IMG/VR virus record: IMGVR_UViG_3300024433_000031
Coordinates: 1-31,326 of that record
DNA: 31,326 nt
Strand: one strand, 5' to 3'
Origin: a virus
Both the position numbers and the translations under genes were made by a program. A model generated the notes under the pieces. That model was given only the letters and a program-made list of their open reading frames with translations, was not told the DNA's origin and made no database searches. Positions 8,763 to 18,726 of this stretch are shown here, one piece after another (the first letter of the stretch is position 1; each line of letters opens with the position of its first letter).

Positions 8763-9515
8763 TTATTCAAGGTCTTTTGCAGAAACTATATTCTGCACAG
8801 TTTGTTCTTTTACTCTTTGTAACATTAGGTTCTTTGCCATGTCTATAATCACCGTATGGGTTGATTCATCTAATATACAATTTCTGCTGTTAGCAGGAGT
8901 GGTTCTATCTACTGTAATATCGCTAGGGAATAGTAAATAGTTCATTGTATAACTAGTAACATTAAAAGTTCCATCAGTTACGAGTTGGTGTCTTTTAGGT
9001 GTTGCAGCTAATGCAGGATTGCTACCGTCTATTTCTCTTTGGTAACCTAGTCTCCATACACGAGCCCATCCGTAATCTTTATAATAAGGTTTCTTATATT
9101 TATTGTATAGATATTGCCATATCTCATCGTGAGCTATTACATTTATCCATGCTTTAATAAAGCTAGTTGTACCGCATTGTTGCTTGTCTATCATTGCTTC
9201 TTCATATATAGTATACATAAAGTCTGCAGGTAAATCAAAGAACTTTCCGTTATCTAAGGTTCCTGTTTGATCCGCAGAAACTGTAAGATTAGCACCTTGT
9301 TTTATCAAGGCGCTTAATCCTTGGTTTCTTATCTCGGTTTCCTCTAGGCCTTGGCCTTTACGGTTATTAAGTTCACTAACAAACTGCTTAATGTATAGCA
9401 ATTGAGCTTCAGTCAGAGCTGACGTAAGATCGAAATCTTCGTACCCTGGTGAACCAAAACTATCTATTCTATCTAGCCTTAATTCTAACTCATCTGCCAT
9501 TTCATTTGCGGTCAT
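8763..9515 (-). CDS. Probable head-tail connector/adaptor protein (250 aa)
   Basis: The N-terminal 60 residues or so are helical and acidic, with a pattern seen in phage connector proteins (MTANEMADELELRLDRI, then SALTEAQLLYIKQFVSELN). A middle F-F-D-L-P-A-D-F-M-Y segment (about residues 93-102) is typical of ring-forming adaptors, which measure DLPxDF-like turns before an aromatic strand. A second aromatic-rich part follows (KKPYYKDYGWARVWRLGYQR). The gene lies two genes downstream of the capsid gene, the usual place for a protein docking under the portal. The assignment to a connector family is inference from length, order and this motif, not a database match. Confidence 0.6.
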   Translation of the reverse strand: MTANEMADELELRLDRIDSFGSPGYEDFDLTSALTEAQLLYIKQFVSELNNRKGQGLEETEIRNQGLSALIKQGANLTVSADQTGTLDNGKFFDLPADFMYTIYEEAMIDKQQCGTTSFIKAWINVIAHDEIWQYLYNKYKKPYYKDYGWARVWRLGYQREIDGSNPALAATPKRHQLVTDGTFNVTSYTMNYLLFPSDITVDRTTPANSRNCILDESTHTVIIDMAKNLMLQRVKEQTVQNIVSAKDLE

Positions 9516-9518
9516 GTT

Positions 9519-10463
9519 CTATTTTTTTGATAATTCAATCTGAGTTTTAATTCTCATTTTTACCTCTTGATTGTCATCATTATTAATATAAGCGATTGTA
9601 CTTCCAAGGTCTCCTAATTCGATACCGTTGTCTAATACATATCTTTTATTACTCATCTTTTTAATAGCTCCTGCTTCAGTTGCTTCCTGGATAAAAATCC
9701 TATGTTCGTATTCAGGATGATTAACCACGGCTAAAAAGTTTGCTGGATTTTCATCTAGTACCATTAATACTTCAGATTTTAACCAATCTTTAGTATTGTT
9801 AGCCGGGATGGTTCTTCCTAGCGACTTAATAAAGCCTTTCATTTTTCCTAAGTCTGCAGTAATCTCTGCAAATTTAGTATATGCTTTAGCTTTAAGTTCA
9901 GCTGCTTCAACTTTCTTAGAAGTTACTTTATTGTCGTTAACAATCATAAATTCATAAGTAGCTCTTAGTACTCTGTCATCATAAGACGGAGAAACTAATT
10001 TCTTGTTGGATAATAGAATGTGGTACTTTAACATATCTAAAGGAAAACTTAAATTTAATTGTATTCCTTCTTTAGTCATTGTTACACGTCCTCTTCTATC
10101 TGTCCTCCAGAAATTGTCATCTGTCGGTAATGTGACATTTAAGTCTACACCTAATTCTGTTTCAAAGAACTCCTGTTGAGTCATTCCGTTAGGATATTTC
10201 TCAAAGTATTTTTTTATATAACGCCTCTCTTGGTCGTCTAAAATTCTTTTCACTCCTCCACCTCTTCGGTAATCATTAAGAGGAACTTGATAGCTTCTCT
10301 TAACTTTGTTATAAATAAAAGGGTCATTCTTTTTATCTTGTCCCTTTACTAAAAGTGTTGACCATTTTCCTGATGATTCTACTGGCCTAACACTTACTAT
10401 CTCATCTCTTAAATAAGAGCCCCAAACGATAGTTTCTTTTTTTGTTGCTGTTTTTGCTGTCAT
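9519..10463 (-). CDS. Hypothetical virion-region protein (314 aa)
   Basis: A soluble, strongly basic protein of unrecognised family. The N-terminus is Lys/Thr-rich (MTAKTATKKETIVWGSY). A compact mixed region follows (RRGGGVKRILDDQERRYIKKYF at about 67-88 is helical), then a Lys-rich helix near 175-205 and a C-terminal beta part. It lacks signal peptides, membrane spans and enzyme motifs that I can see. It sits directly between the capsid gene and the putative connector, with a 3-bp gap to the latter, which implies a structural or head-completion role. A conserved gene in this slot is typical of Bacteroidota phages, but I cannot name it. Confidence 0.6.
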   Translation of the reverse strand: MTAKTATKKETIVWGSYLRDEIVSVRPVESSGKWSTLLVKGQDKKNDPFIYNKVKRSYQVPLNDYRRGGGVKRILDDQERRYIKKYFEKYPNGMTQQEFFETELGVDLNVTLPTDDNFWRTDRRGRVTMTKEGIQLNLSFPLDMLKYHILLSNKKLVSPSYDDRVLRATYEFMIVNDNKVTSKKVEAAELKAKAYTKFAEITADLGKMKGFIKSLGRTIPANNTKDWLKSEVLMVLDENPANFLAVVNHPEYEHRIFIQEATEAGAIKKMSNKRYVLDNGIELGDLGSTIAYINNDDNQEVKMRIKTQIELSKK

Positions 10464-10493
10464 TTTTATTTATTTATATTAAACTATGTAATT

Positions 10494-10514
10494 GCCTCCC
10501 CATTACGAGGAGGC
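10494..10514. other. GC-rich hairpin just after the capsid gene
   Basis: GCCTCC (10494-10499) pairs with GGAGGC (10509-10514), with nine loop bases, 16 bp past the capsid stop codon. On the minus strand it is not followed by a T-run (AATTACA follows), so it looks more like an mRNA 3'-end stabiliser, processing site or leaky attenuator than a full terminator. On the plus strand TTTT follows. Confidence 0.6.
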
Positions 10515-10529
10515 TTTTACAATCTTATA

Positions 10530-12026
10530 TTAGTCTACAGATAATCTAAGGTCAACTACTTTCGTAGGATCTTCAATCATCATACCACCCCATTTTTGCA
10601 TATGAACTTCATATCCATCAATAGGAGATGCTACTAATTTCGGAGAACCTTTTCCTGCAGGAGAGAAAGGATCTCTCATACCTGGAATGTATGCCCAGTT
10701 ATAATCTGGAACACCTTTAGGTTTAACTCTGTAAATTCCTGCTTCTTCACCGTAGTCAAGAGCTAAGATTCTGTGAGATTCAACGATACCTTTTCCGTCA
10801 GGATGTTGTTTCGGGAAGTATACATCATCATCGAAGAAATCAAGGATTTCAACCATAATACGAACTCCGTTATACCATTCGTAAACGTTGTATTGAGGCT
10901 CCATTGTAGCTTTAGTGTTTCCACCGCCAATGTTTCCTGGCTTAGAGTTACTATCTAAGAATCTATCTTGGATAACAGTTACATTTAACTGACCTCTTTT
11001 TGCCTGAATTTGTTTAGAGATTTCAATAGCACCAAACTCACCTGTTAACAAGTGGATAGTTCTTTTACCTCTTTCGATTTTACCAACACCCATGTCTAGT
11101 AACATCTCTAGATGCCAATCTAAATCATAGCTATTGTAGTAGTGTACGTTAGATGGAGCAACTTGCTCGAAGAAACCTGCACCTGATTCGATAGCATATT
11201 TAGTCTTATCATCTTTGTTTAAGTACTTGTGATCATTAGTCCAGTTTTTCTTACCATACATCAACATTCTTGAGAACATCTCTTCGCATTGGTGATGAGC
11301 AACCATATCTTGATAGTTAATCCAGATAGACTCAGTTTGACCTTTATATTGGAATCCAAACTCTAATGGTTCGTTTTTCCCTTTGTTGATTACGTTACCA
11401 GGAACTTTGTACTCCATACGTAGAGTAGAAGGTCTGTTTTCCATTCTCCAAGGAGATGTGAAATAAGGACTAGAACCTTGGTAAGATAATGTAGAAGGAG
11501 ATAGGCTATAAAATTTAGACCATCTAGTTCCTGTAGCTAATTCATCAGCAGGAACAGATTTAGCAGCTGAATCAGTTACTAGTTCTACTTCTACTTTAGT
11601 TAATGAACCTGCGTCAGATACTTTCTTAACAAGTAAGTGATATTCATCACTTTCTCCTCTAAGAACGTTACCTTCTTCGAAGATGTTTTCAGCAAAGATA
11701 AGATTAAATCTTTCTCCGTTAGCTCCTACATTACCAGTACTAATAGTAGTACCCGCAATTGTTTCTGCAGAAGATAAAGGAAGATTTTTATCGTGTTGTC
11801 CTTGCAACATCCAGTTATAAAATCCGTTTTCTTGTTCCACTTCTTTTACTGGAAATCTGTTAACGAACTCTCTTAATTTACCTTGTAAATTAGTTTTGTA
11901 AATCTCTCTGATCACAGAACTAATTAGTTCAGGCTTTTGTTGGTACAAAGCATGAAAATGATTATCAGTCACAAGACCGTTATAATCAATAGCTTCATAT
12001 CTTTGTAATGGAAGTAATTGTGCCAT
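10530..12026 (-). CDS. Major capsid protein (probable, 498 aa)
   Basis: The position (directly after portal and scaffold-like genes), the length near 500 residues, and the composition fit an HK97-fold capsid protein of a large podovirus-type phage. The N-terminal arm is helical (about residues 20-60, ALYQQKPELISSVIREIYK). A long insertion-rich middle follows, then regions that look like the P-domain and A-domain (DLDWHLEMLLDMGVGKIERG at about 299-318 and IHLLTGEFGAIEISKQIQ at about 321-338). The C-terminus ends in short strands. Codons are more uniform and GC-richer than in neighbouring genes, as expected for a highly expressed protein. It has its own A-rich leader and a hairpin after the stop. 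Identification rests on order and composition; no prohead cleavage site was recognised. Confidence 0.8.
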   Translation of the reverse strand: MAQLLPLQRYEAIDYNGLVTDNHFHALYQQKPELISSVIREIYKTNLQGKLREFVNRFPVKEVEQENGFYNWMLQGQHDKNLPLSSAETIAGTTISTGNVGANGERFNLIFAENIFEEGNVLRGESDEYHLLVKKVSDAGSLTKVEVELVTDSAAKSVPADELATGTRWSKFYSLSPSTLSYQGSSPYFTSPWRMENRPSTLRMEYKVPGNVINKGKNEPLEFGFQYKGQTESIWINYQDMVAHHQCEEMFSRMLMYGKKNWTNDHKYLNKDDKTKYAIESGAGFFEQVAPSNVHYYNSYDLDWHLEMLLDMGVGKIERGKRTIHLLTGEFGAIEISKQIQAKRGQLNVTVIQDRFLDSNSKPGNIGGGNTKATMEPQYNVYEWYNGVRIMVEILDFFDDDVYFPKQHPDGKGIVESHRILALDYGEEAGIYRVKPKGVPDYNWAYIPGMRDPFSPAGKGSPKLVASPIDGYEVHMQKWGGMMIEDPTKVVDLRLSVD

Positions 12027-12069
12027 TTTGTTTTCTATTTTTTATTTGTTAGACGAATATATTATTACT

Positions 12070-13272
12070 TTATTTTTTTCTCGTTTTTCCCATCCCTCGC
12101 TCTAATAAATCTAAAATTCCTTGAGCTTTTTGCGATGATTCGACAGAAGTGTTTCTTCCTACACCTCTCTCATTTGTTGATGCTATAACTTTATCAATCT
12201 CTGAGACTGCTTGTGTTTTAGCAACATTTTTTATTTTTGAGATATTAGGCTTAAAGCTGCCTTGCTTATCTAAATCAAATAATCCCATAGAATCATAATA
12301 ATTAATAAGCATCTCAAATTCGGTAGGGTTTCTCATTTGCTTATACATTAAACTAGTATATCCTTTTCCATCATCGTCAGTATATACTGGTTTAGTAATG
12401 TTAGCTTTAAGCTTTTCCCGTGTTACCTTGTTTAATTTTAATCCATCAATGAATGCTTCTTTAGTATCTATTGATGACATTAAATTATTGTAACTTTCTT
12501 CTCGTTGTTTTGCCCATTTTTGCTCTTCAGCAGCTTTAGCTTGCTTTGCATTTTCAACATATCCAGTAGCATGTTTCTTAAGTTGAGGTACAGCTTTTAA
12601 AGCTTTTTCTTCTAACTTACCAATAGCATCTGCATCTTCTATTTGCTCAGCAGCATCTTCGTCTGAAAAGTTTTTAGACTTTAAATAACGATAGTATAGA
12701 TTCTTTTGAAGATTAGTATCTTCTTTTATAGAATCATTAGTTACATTTTCAAAGAACTCTAAGTCTTGAGCAGCTTGAATAGCTTGGTCAGCTTCTGAAA
12801 AAGAATCTTCTATTTCTAGAAATTTCTTTTTAGCCCCGCTAAAGTTATTCTTCCATTGGTCAGTCATTCCTTTAAATGATTTTTCCAATGTGCCTTTCAT
12901 TAACTCTTTCAATTTATCCAAAGAACCCTCTAGTTCTTCTTCTGATTCTGGAGATGCGATGATTCCCTCATCAATAAACTCCTTCATCATAGCTTTATAA
13001 AAAGCTTCTTTTTTGCCTTCTGATACAGCCGTAGGCGCATCATTAACTTCTTTATTCTCCAATTCCTCTTTAGGACTTACAATCTCAGGTTCTGAAGAAT
13101 CATCTCCTAAATCTCCTGTTGTATCCTTTACAGGGGCTACGACTAATTCAGGCGTTTCCTCTGTTGTTTCTGTCGTAGAATCATCTGATACTTCTCCCGA
13201 GATTGATGACTCTAACTCTCCTGGTGACATAATTTGTATGCCATCAAATAAGTTTTCTTTTGTTTCACTCAT
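12070..13272 (-). CDS. Scaffold-like head assembly protein (400 aa)
   Basis: The first 110 residues are acidic and low-complexity (many Glu, Asp, Ser and Thr). The middle is almost continuous charged helix with Lys/Glu heptads (about 110-270). The C-terminus is basic (LLERGMGKTRKK). An acidic, helical protein with a basic C-terminal tail, encoded between portal and major capsid genes, is the usual scaffolding protein plan; the basic tail commonly contacts the capsid protein. I saw no protease motif. A fused internal core protein is the alternative. The gene starts in a 90-bp gap after portal, with no convincing promoter (TAATATTG at about -7 is one mismatch from TAnnTTTG). Confidence 0.7.
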   Translation of the reverse strand: MSETKENLFDGIQIMSPGELESSISGEVSDDSTTETTEETPELVVAPVKDTTGDLGDDSSEPEIVSPKEELENKEVNDAPTAVSEGKKEAFYKAMMKEFIDEGIIASPESEEELEGSLDKLKELMKGTLEKSFKGMTDQWKNNFSGAKKKFLEIEDSFSEADQAIQAAQDLEFFENVTNDSIKEDTNLQKNLYYRYLKSKNFSDEDAAEQIEDADAIGKLEEKALKAVPQLKKHATGYVENAKQAKAAEEQKWAKQREESYNNLMSSIDTKEAFIDGLKLNKVTREKLKANITKPVYTDDDGKGYTSLMYKQMRNPTEFEMLINYYDSMGLFDLDKQGSFKPNISKIKNVAKTQAVSEIDKVIASTNERGVGRNTSVESSQKAQGILDLLERGMGKTRKK

Positions 13273-13364
13273 ACTGTTGCTGTCTTTATTTTGTTACAAT
13301 ATTAAAATTATTTTTATAAACTATAATGATTATTTTATCATAAATATCTTATAGTACTATAGCT

Positions 13365-15809
13365 TTATTTTGCTTTAGGTTTTTCTTTGTTTGCTTTTAT
13401 CTGTTGTTTTTTAATAGCTTCGTTAGCTTTATTACTTCTAACTCTTTCTGACAATTCTCCTTCTTTTAAACGAATAGTATTGTTCTTAAAGTTTTCATCA
13501 ACATCTGTTCTTCTAAGATCTAAAGTATCATCTATACCATTATCATCAGTATCTTCATCATACTTTCTACCGTCTCTAATATCAGAAGCAATTTCTTTCA
13601 TTCCTGCTATTCTTTCTTTAGATTCTATTTCAGCATATTTAACAGCTCTGTCTTTTTCTTTCTCTTGTATTTCTTGTTGCATTTGAGCTTGAGCAGTTTG
13701 TTGCTGCATTTGAGCAGCTTCTTGTTGTTGTTGAAGCTGTTTCTCTTGCATTTCTTGTTGTTGCTGTTTAATCTTTTCTGCAGAATCAGCAAGTCTTCTA
13801 GATATTTCTTGTACAGATTCAGACTGTGATATAGCAATAAGATCGCCAATAGTAGCTTGCCCATTTTGTACAGCTGCTTGAGATAATGCTTTAAGCTCTT
13901 GATACAATTGCGTATCTGCAGAAGAATTAGATATATGAACATCGTATTCTGAAAGAACAAACTCATCAAAGTTTTGAACCATAACAGCTCCCATGTCATC
14001 TAAGATAAACTGACCTTTTTTAGGATTCTTTTTATAAGCGTATTTACAACACTCTAAGAATTTACCTAGCGCTCTTTTACGGAAGTTAGCATCTAATACA
14101 AACCATTTTTCAGTAATGTGAGATGTCTGACTAACTTCTCTTTCTACATTTCCTACAGCTTCACGGTTTTGAATTTGACCCTCTCTAGCTCCAGTTACAC
14201 CAGCAAGTTTTCCTAAAGTAGCTTCTATCTCAAGTAATAAATTAGAATACATTTGTATAGCTTGTGGATCTCCTAGCGGTACATTAGTAGCAGTAAGAGT
14301 ATTGAATGCTCCTGCGGATTTACCTTGCGAAGGCCCTTTAAGTATTTCACTTGTTGGGTCTAACCACGCCATCTTATTTACAGTAGCATATTTAATCCAT
14401 TCTTTAGGATCCCATCCTGAAGGTATCATAGAACTATTGATAGCAGCAAAGCTTCCTTTATAAGTAGCTATTTCTAATTCTCTTTTGTAATAAGCAATAT
14501 CGTAAGAGTATGCTAATGGCTTCATGATATCAGTAAGTGATTGTACTCTGTAATCATTAGTACTGTTTACTGTTCCGATATATGGAGGTATACCTTTAGA
14601 TTTGTTTACCATAGATTTACTAGCGTAAGGAATAGGACCCATAGCAACATAGATATCATCTGCTATTTTAGTACCTTGCACCCATTCGTTTACCCACATC
14701 CATTTTACTTCTTCACCCTCGTCTTTTTTAATTATATAATTTTCATCAACAAAATCATATTGCTCATCTCCGTCTTCATCATAGTATTTACGTTTGCCTA
14801 TTTTTCTTCTAGTTCTCCAACATGTTCTAAGTACACGTACATTTCCTAGAGTATCAAAAGCTCCTGCAAAGGTTCTTAATCCTAACTCATTAGGATGAAA
14901 AATTCCTAAACTAGCTTCTTCTCCATATCTATCAAATATAGAAATATCTCTATTTAATCCTAAAGCACTGTTACTAGAACCATCAGCTGTTCCTGTTTCT
15001 AAGAACTCGATATCTTTTTCGGTAAGTTCGTCCCAGTAGTCATCAATAACTTGGCCTATAGATTTATATCCATATTCTACAATTATATCAGAATCTTCTA
15101 TAAACATAGAGCTCCCTCCTAAAGTGTAAAGGTTCATAGGATTTACTCTTCGCATTACAGGTTCGCCTCCTAATACACCGCAGTATACTATTTGTTCTCC
15201 GCCTACAAGTAAATCTTCGAAAGTTCTATTAAATAAAAAATCCAAGTTTTGATCTTTGTATTCATATTTAAGAACTTTATTCGCAGTGATTTCTGCGATG
15301 TCTTGAAAATCATAGGTTTTATACTTTTCAAATTCTTGTAATCTTTTTTGAATTTCTTCTTCCGATATAGACTCTGTTTGGATAATCTCCATAAGCTCAG
15401 CATCTAGTTTTTCTTTTAATGCTGTTTCTTTTCTTGTAATTCCTTCTTCATCTCCTGTAGATAAATATGCTCTATATTCTTTTCGCCTTTTAGCATATTC
15501 TCCTACTAGTAAGTTTATTTTACTGTTTTCTATTCCTACATGCTGAAAACTTGCAGGTAATGATTGTAGGTCTAAATTATCAGGATTAATGAATCTTTCA
15601 AAATCTTTTGAGTTAATGATATTAGCTCTAAGATTGTAATTAGTTTTTTTGTTTCGGAAGTTAGATCTGAGGTCAGTATCTGATACAAGAATATTCTCTG
15701 CGTAATCTATATTCTTTTCGTACCATTTTTTATTTTTCTTCTTATCAGATAATTTTTGTCGTGGGAAGCTTAAGTATCCCTGCATTTTTATTGGCGAATC
15801 CTGACTCAT
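13365..15809 (-). CDS. Portal protein (814 aa)
   Basis: The portal is the dodecameric ring that links head and tail and through which the terminase pumps DNA. The evidence is position (directly after the large terminase), length, and recognisable portal texture: an N-terminal helical wing (about 30-200, with INSKDFERF and an AKRRKEYRAYLS stretch), a Trp/Arg-rich stem-crown region near 335-380 (TCWRTRRKIGKRKYY, then VKWMWVNEW), and a conserved-looking Y-(A/K)-R-E-L-E-I clip region. The C-terminal 150 residues form a Gln-rich coiled coil (about 675-725, runs of QQQQ) and end in a Lys-rich tail. Portals near 800 residues with long Gln-rich C-terminal barrels are typical of crAss-like and P22-like podoviruses. 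The start is an ATG 25 bp after the terminase stop. Confidence 0.85.
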   Translation of the reverse strand: MSQDSPIKMQGYLSFPRQKLSDKKKNKKWYEKNIDYAENILVSDTDLRSNFRNKKTNYNLRANIINSKDFERFINPDNLDLQSLPASFQHVGIENSKINLLVGEYAKRRKEYRAYLSTGDEEGITRKETALKEKLDAELMEIIQTESISEEEIQKRLQEFEKYKTYDFQDIAEITANKVLKYEYKDQNLDFLFNRTFEDLLVGGEQIVYCGVLGGEPVMRRVNPMNLYTLGGSSMFIEDSDIIVEYGYKSIGQVIDDYWDELTEKDIEFLETGTADGSSNSALGLNRDISIFDRYGEEASLGIFHPNELGLRTFAGAFDTLGNVRVLRTCWRTRRKIGKRKYYDEDGDEQYDFVDENYIIKKDEGEEVKWMWVNEWVQGTKIADDIYVAMGPIPYASKSMVNKSKGIPPYIGTVNSTNDYRVQSLTDIMKPLAYSYDIAYYKRELEIATYKGSFAAINSSMIPSGWDPKEWIKYATVNKMAWLDPTSEILKGPSQGKSAGAFNTLTATNVPLGDPQAIQMYSNLLLEIEATLGKLAGVTGAREGQIQNREAVGNVEREVSQTSHITEKWFVLDANFRKRALGKFLECCKYAYKKNPKKGQFILDDMGAVMVQNFDEFVLSEYDVHISNSSADTQLYQELKALSQAAVQNGQATIGDLIAISQSESVQEISRRLADSAEKIKQQQQEMQEKQLQQQQEAAQMQQQTAQAQMQQEIQEKEKDRAVKYAEIESKERIAGMKEIASDIRDGRKYDEDTDDNGIDDTLDLRRTDVDENFKNNTIRLKEGELSERVRSNKANEAIKKQQIKANKEKPKAK

Positions 15810-15834
15810 AGTAATTTTTTGTTAAAATGCAAAT

Positions 15835-18006
15835 TTAATCATAAAAATTTGAACCTCCTGCATTAATTGGTTTCTTTTTTAATACTCCCATCTTAGCCCA
15901 ATAAGGATCATCTAGGAATGTTTTAACTTCTTCTTTACGTTTTTCGGTGGTACGCATCATAGTAGCATCATGCCATAGTAACATACCTAACGAAGAAACA
16001 CGGTCAAAGTTTCCATACTGATTCCACATTATTAATTCCTTTAATAACGCAGGTGAGTATATGGTCTCTAATGCTCTTATTTCTGAATTTTCAGAAATTC
16101 TCTCCAGTAACCACGATTTAATAAAATCTCTTGCTGTCTGATTTACCTTACCTGATGCATTTATCCCCTTAGATGTATTAGTTCCCTGTCTAAATGTATC
16201 TGAATTACGTAGTTGATAAGGCGTGTCTGCTAACAAATATAAGCATTTTTGCTTTTCAAAGTACGTAAATAAGCCGGGAAGGTTTTGCTCATACATTCCC
16301 GTAGCATTAAAATACATTAATAATTTACGACAAATTTCATAAAAATCATTAGGATTATCTGTACGTCCTGTGTACTCTGCTACTATTTGGCGTGTGTATC
16401 TATTCATTATAAAAATAGACGGCAATGAATCTGTAGTAGACCTGGCTTTATCTACAACATCCATTCCTCCGATGTATGTTCCATATGGTACTACGTTCTC
16501 ATCATTCTTTTGAGGCTTTACCCATATTTCTACCATTCCTTTTTTATCTTCTCCTCTAGTAAGTGGGAAGTTTCTTATAGGTCTAGCATCTTGCACAGTA
16601 TTAAATTCTACTTTACTGTCTTTGTCAAAAACTAAATAACCTTTAAAAGAGCTCTCTTTGTATTTGGTAAGTTTACCTCCTTCTACTTCTGCTAATTGTT
16701 CTTTTAATAATAGTGTTGGAAAGTATGCGCCTTCTACAACTAAGAATGCTTCAGAAGGAACTATTGGCCCATTAATTATTTCTGTATGGTAAACTGATGG
16801 GTCATTAGCTTTCTTTGCTTGGTCTCTTCTAGACTTAATATACATTCTAGCTAAAGACTCATCGGTAACTCTATCAGGACCCTTTTTAAATTCATTAAGT
16901 GTTTTCCAATAAGGAACAAAATATCCTATAGTTCCTCTGTTTTCGTACTCATCGTTAAATACTATACAATTGTATTCCGAAGGATTTCTAAAAATAGATT
17001 CTGCATATAAGGCTGCTTGGCCAGAGACAAGACCTCCTGTACCAAGAGCCCATATAACTAAATTCTTTTTTTGTTTAGAAGCTTGTGTCGCTTCTATTGC
17101 TCCCCACGCCTCTTTTACGTTAGTCATAAAGCCTATCTCATCTAGAATACATAAGTTAGGTCTAGTACCGTTGGCCGCTAGTGGATTATCTTTAAATGTT
17201 CTATGTCGTAGTAAAGAACCTGTTCGAGAAGTATATTCTCTATTAGGAGCGAGTGATCCTGTATAACCTACCATTAGTGGAGAAGGATAAAACTCGTCCC
17301 CTATTCTGTATGAGCCCGCATAATTTTCAAAAGCTGCTTTACATTTTTTAATAAGAGGTTCGGTATACTTTGTATCAATAGCACCTATGATAGTATCTGA
17401 TGCTATGTATTGTTTAGCTTTTTTTCTTTCCAGGTAGTTATCGTAATCAGTAGCACCGTCAAAAAGATAGTTATGGGATGCTAGGCCGGAAGAAGCATAT
17501 GATTTACCTCCACCCCTAGACTGAATACTTATAAAATGCTTAGCAGAGTTTTTGTATAAAGGTTTACCTAAAGATTTGCCGTGGTTTCTAGTTAAGTATT
17601 CTCTAGCATCTATATAGGTTTTAGAGTTAGCTTCTTTCTCAGTAATCCTTCCTAACTTGATAGACAGCTCTTTCTCTGGCCCATACTTTCTATCACAAGT
17701 ATTCTTAATATCTTTCTCAAACCCTGAGAAGCCTCTGCATTCTTCATATGCTAAAAATAATTCCCAATCTATATCTCTGAGCCAAGGTAGCCCTAATGCT
17801 TGGGCTACTGATGACTCATCTTCGAAAAGTATGTTATGGAAATTAACATAATAATATAACGGACCTGGCATCCATTTACCACCTGTCCAATATCCTTCTA
17901 CACACCTGCGTTTTTGAACACCCCAAAATGTTATGCGTTCATAATATTGCAGTTCGGGATGGAAATTAGGAATCTCATCAAGTATGAAGTTAGTATTGTT
18001 AATCAT
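15835..18006 (-). CDS. terL: Terminase large subunit (TerL, 723 aa)
   Basis: TerL is the packaging motor, an ATPase that drives DNA into the prohead and a nuclease that cuts the concatemer. The ATPase domain has a Walker A variant SRGGGKSY (residues 163-170), Walker B LCILDE (285-290, catalytic E290) and a coupling motif near LGTGG (321-325). The nuclease domain has the RNase H-type acidic triad: D516 in GGMDVVD, E573 in MYEQN, and a late Asp (D669 or D680). The extra N-terminal part (about 1-150), with Y-Y-Y-V-N-F, is a feature of Bacteroidota-phage terminases of this length. The first ATG overlaps the 66-residue gene by 8 bp. Confidence is high for the family; the third acidic residue is not certain. 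Confidence 0.95.
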   Translation of the reverse strand: MINNTNFILDEIPNFHPELQYYERITFWGVQKRRCVEGYWTGGKWMPGPLYYYVNFHNILFEDESSVAQALGLPWLRDIDWELFLAYEECRGFSGFEKDIKNTCDRKYGPEKELSIKLGRITEKEANSKTYIDAREYLTRNHGKSLGKPLYKNSAKHFISIQSRGGGKSYASSGLASHNYLFDGATDYDNYLERKKAKQYIASDTIIGAIDTKYTEPLIKKCKAAFENYAGSYRIGDEFYPSPLMVGYTGSLAPNREYTSRTGSLLRHRTFKDNPLAANGTRPNLCILDEIGFMTNVKEAWGAIEATQASKQKKNLVIWALGTGGLVSGQAALYAESIFRNPSEYNCIVFNDEYENRGTIGYFVPYWKTLNEFKKGPDRVTDESLARMYIKSRRDQAKKANDPSVYHTEIINGPIVPSEAFLVVEGAYFPTLLLKEQLAEVEGGKLTKYKESSFKGYLVFDKDSKVEFNTVQDARPIRNFPLTRGEDKKGMVEIWVKPQKNDENVVPYGTYIGGMDVVDKARSTTDSLPSIFIMNRYTRQIVAEYTGRTDNPNDFYEICRKLLMYFNATGMYEQNLPGLFTYFEKQKCLYLLADTPYQLRNSDTFRQGTNTSKGINASGKVNQTARDFIKSWLLERISENSEIRALETIYSPALLKELIMWNQYGNFDRVSSLGMLLWHDATMMRTTEKRKEEVKTFLDDPYWAKMGVLKKKPINAGGSNFYD

Positions 18007-18199
18007 CTATAGGAAATTTATCCCTTAATTCTGTAAAAATATGTCTTTGTAATCTTTTACCTTTCCCCCCCTTAATAATAAAAAAATTATGCAATTCTTT
18101 TGGATCTTCTTCCATCCATTCTTTTATAGTTTTAACATTGCTTTTTATTCTAAGAGCGTCATTCCAATATAAGTTTTTATTTAATTTTAATCTTTTCAT
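17999..18199 (-). CDS. Hypothetical basic protein just upstream of TerL (66 aa)
   Basis: Highly basic and helical (KRLKLNKNLYWNDALRIK, then GGKGKRLQRH), with an acidic last few residues. Its stop overlaps the terminase start by 8 bp, so translation is coupled. Small basic genes in this place can be small terminase subunits or DNA-binding packaging factors, but at 66 residues it is short for TerS, and I cannot assign it. A seven-C run lies within it on the plus strand near 18067. Confidence 0.55.
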   Translation of the reverse strand: MKRLKLNKNLYWNDALRIKSNVKTIKEWMEEDPKELHNFFIIKGGKGKRLQRHIFTELRDKFPIDD

Positions 18200-18204
18200 A
18201 TTTA

Positions 18205-18726
18205 TTATATTTCATCTGAATCTGATAGCGATGCTATTTTAGTTCCTTTCTTTTTAGTTTTCTCATCCTCATAGGATTCTTTAATTCTTTTGTAGTCATC
18301 AAACATTTTAGGAGTAGAAGCTAGAGCTTTATCTAGTTTTAGTATTATATCAGCGTCTCTGGCCTCTAAAGCATCTACATAAAACTCTTTGACTCCTCTG
18401 TCTCTCAATGCCATAATCTCGTCCCAATTTTGTAATGCACGTTCTGCAGGACTAAGTACTACATTCTTATATAACTCTAAAAGCTCACTGTAGGTTTCCC
18501 ATTTAAAGTCTTTTTGATTTATAAAGTCTCTGGCAATAACCTCTTCTTTATCAGGAAGATTATATAGTTTAGATTCAGGGTGACTATGAAGATGAATAGC
18601 CCACATGATACGTGAGCTATTAACTTTGTTTTTAGATTTGTCTTTAGAGTATAATTCATTAAACTCTTTTGGTATCTTTAATTCTGGGTATTCATCCCAA
18701 AAGCTATTTTCAAAATTAATCCTCAT
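18205..18726 (-). CDS. Hypothetical packaging-region protein, small terminase candidate (173 aa)
   Basis: Soluble, helical and acidic, with a Lys/Glu-rich C-terminal segment (YEDEKTKKKG) and a final acidic DSDEI. It starts MRINFENSFWDEYPELKIPKEF. There is no DNA-binding motif I can name. Its position one gene upstream of TerL and its length (small terminase subunits are usually 120-200 residues) make it the best TerS candidate here. The N-terminal W-A-I-H-L-H-S-H-P-E-S-K-L segment is unusual for TerS, so the call is context only. It overlaps the HU-like gene by 11 bp. Confidence 0.55.
   Translation of the reverse strand: MRINFENSFWDEYPELKIPKEFNELYSKDKSKNKVNSSRIMWAIHLHSHPESKLYNLPDKEEVIARDFINQKDFKWETYSELLELYKNVVLSPAERALQNWDEIMALRDRGVKEFYVDALEARDADIILKLDKALASTPKMFDDYKRIKESYEDEKTKKKGTKIASLSDSDEI

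Noticed and set aside
10494-10514. Capsid-gene hairpin as a full terminator
   Set aside because: On the transcribed strand it is not followed by a T-run, and the next gene starts nearby, so I list it as a hairpin only.
18060-18080. Run of C bases in the 66-residue gene as a frameshift site
   Set aside because: The frame is open across it and has a sensible length, so nothing supports frameshifting.
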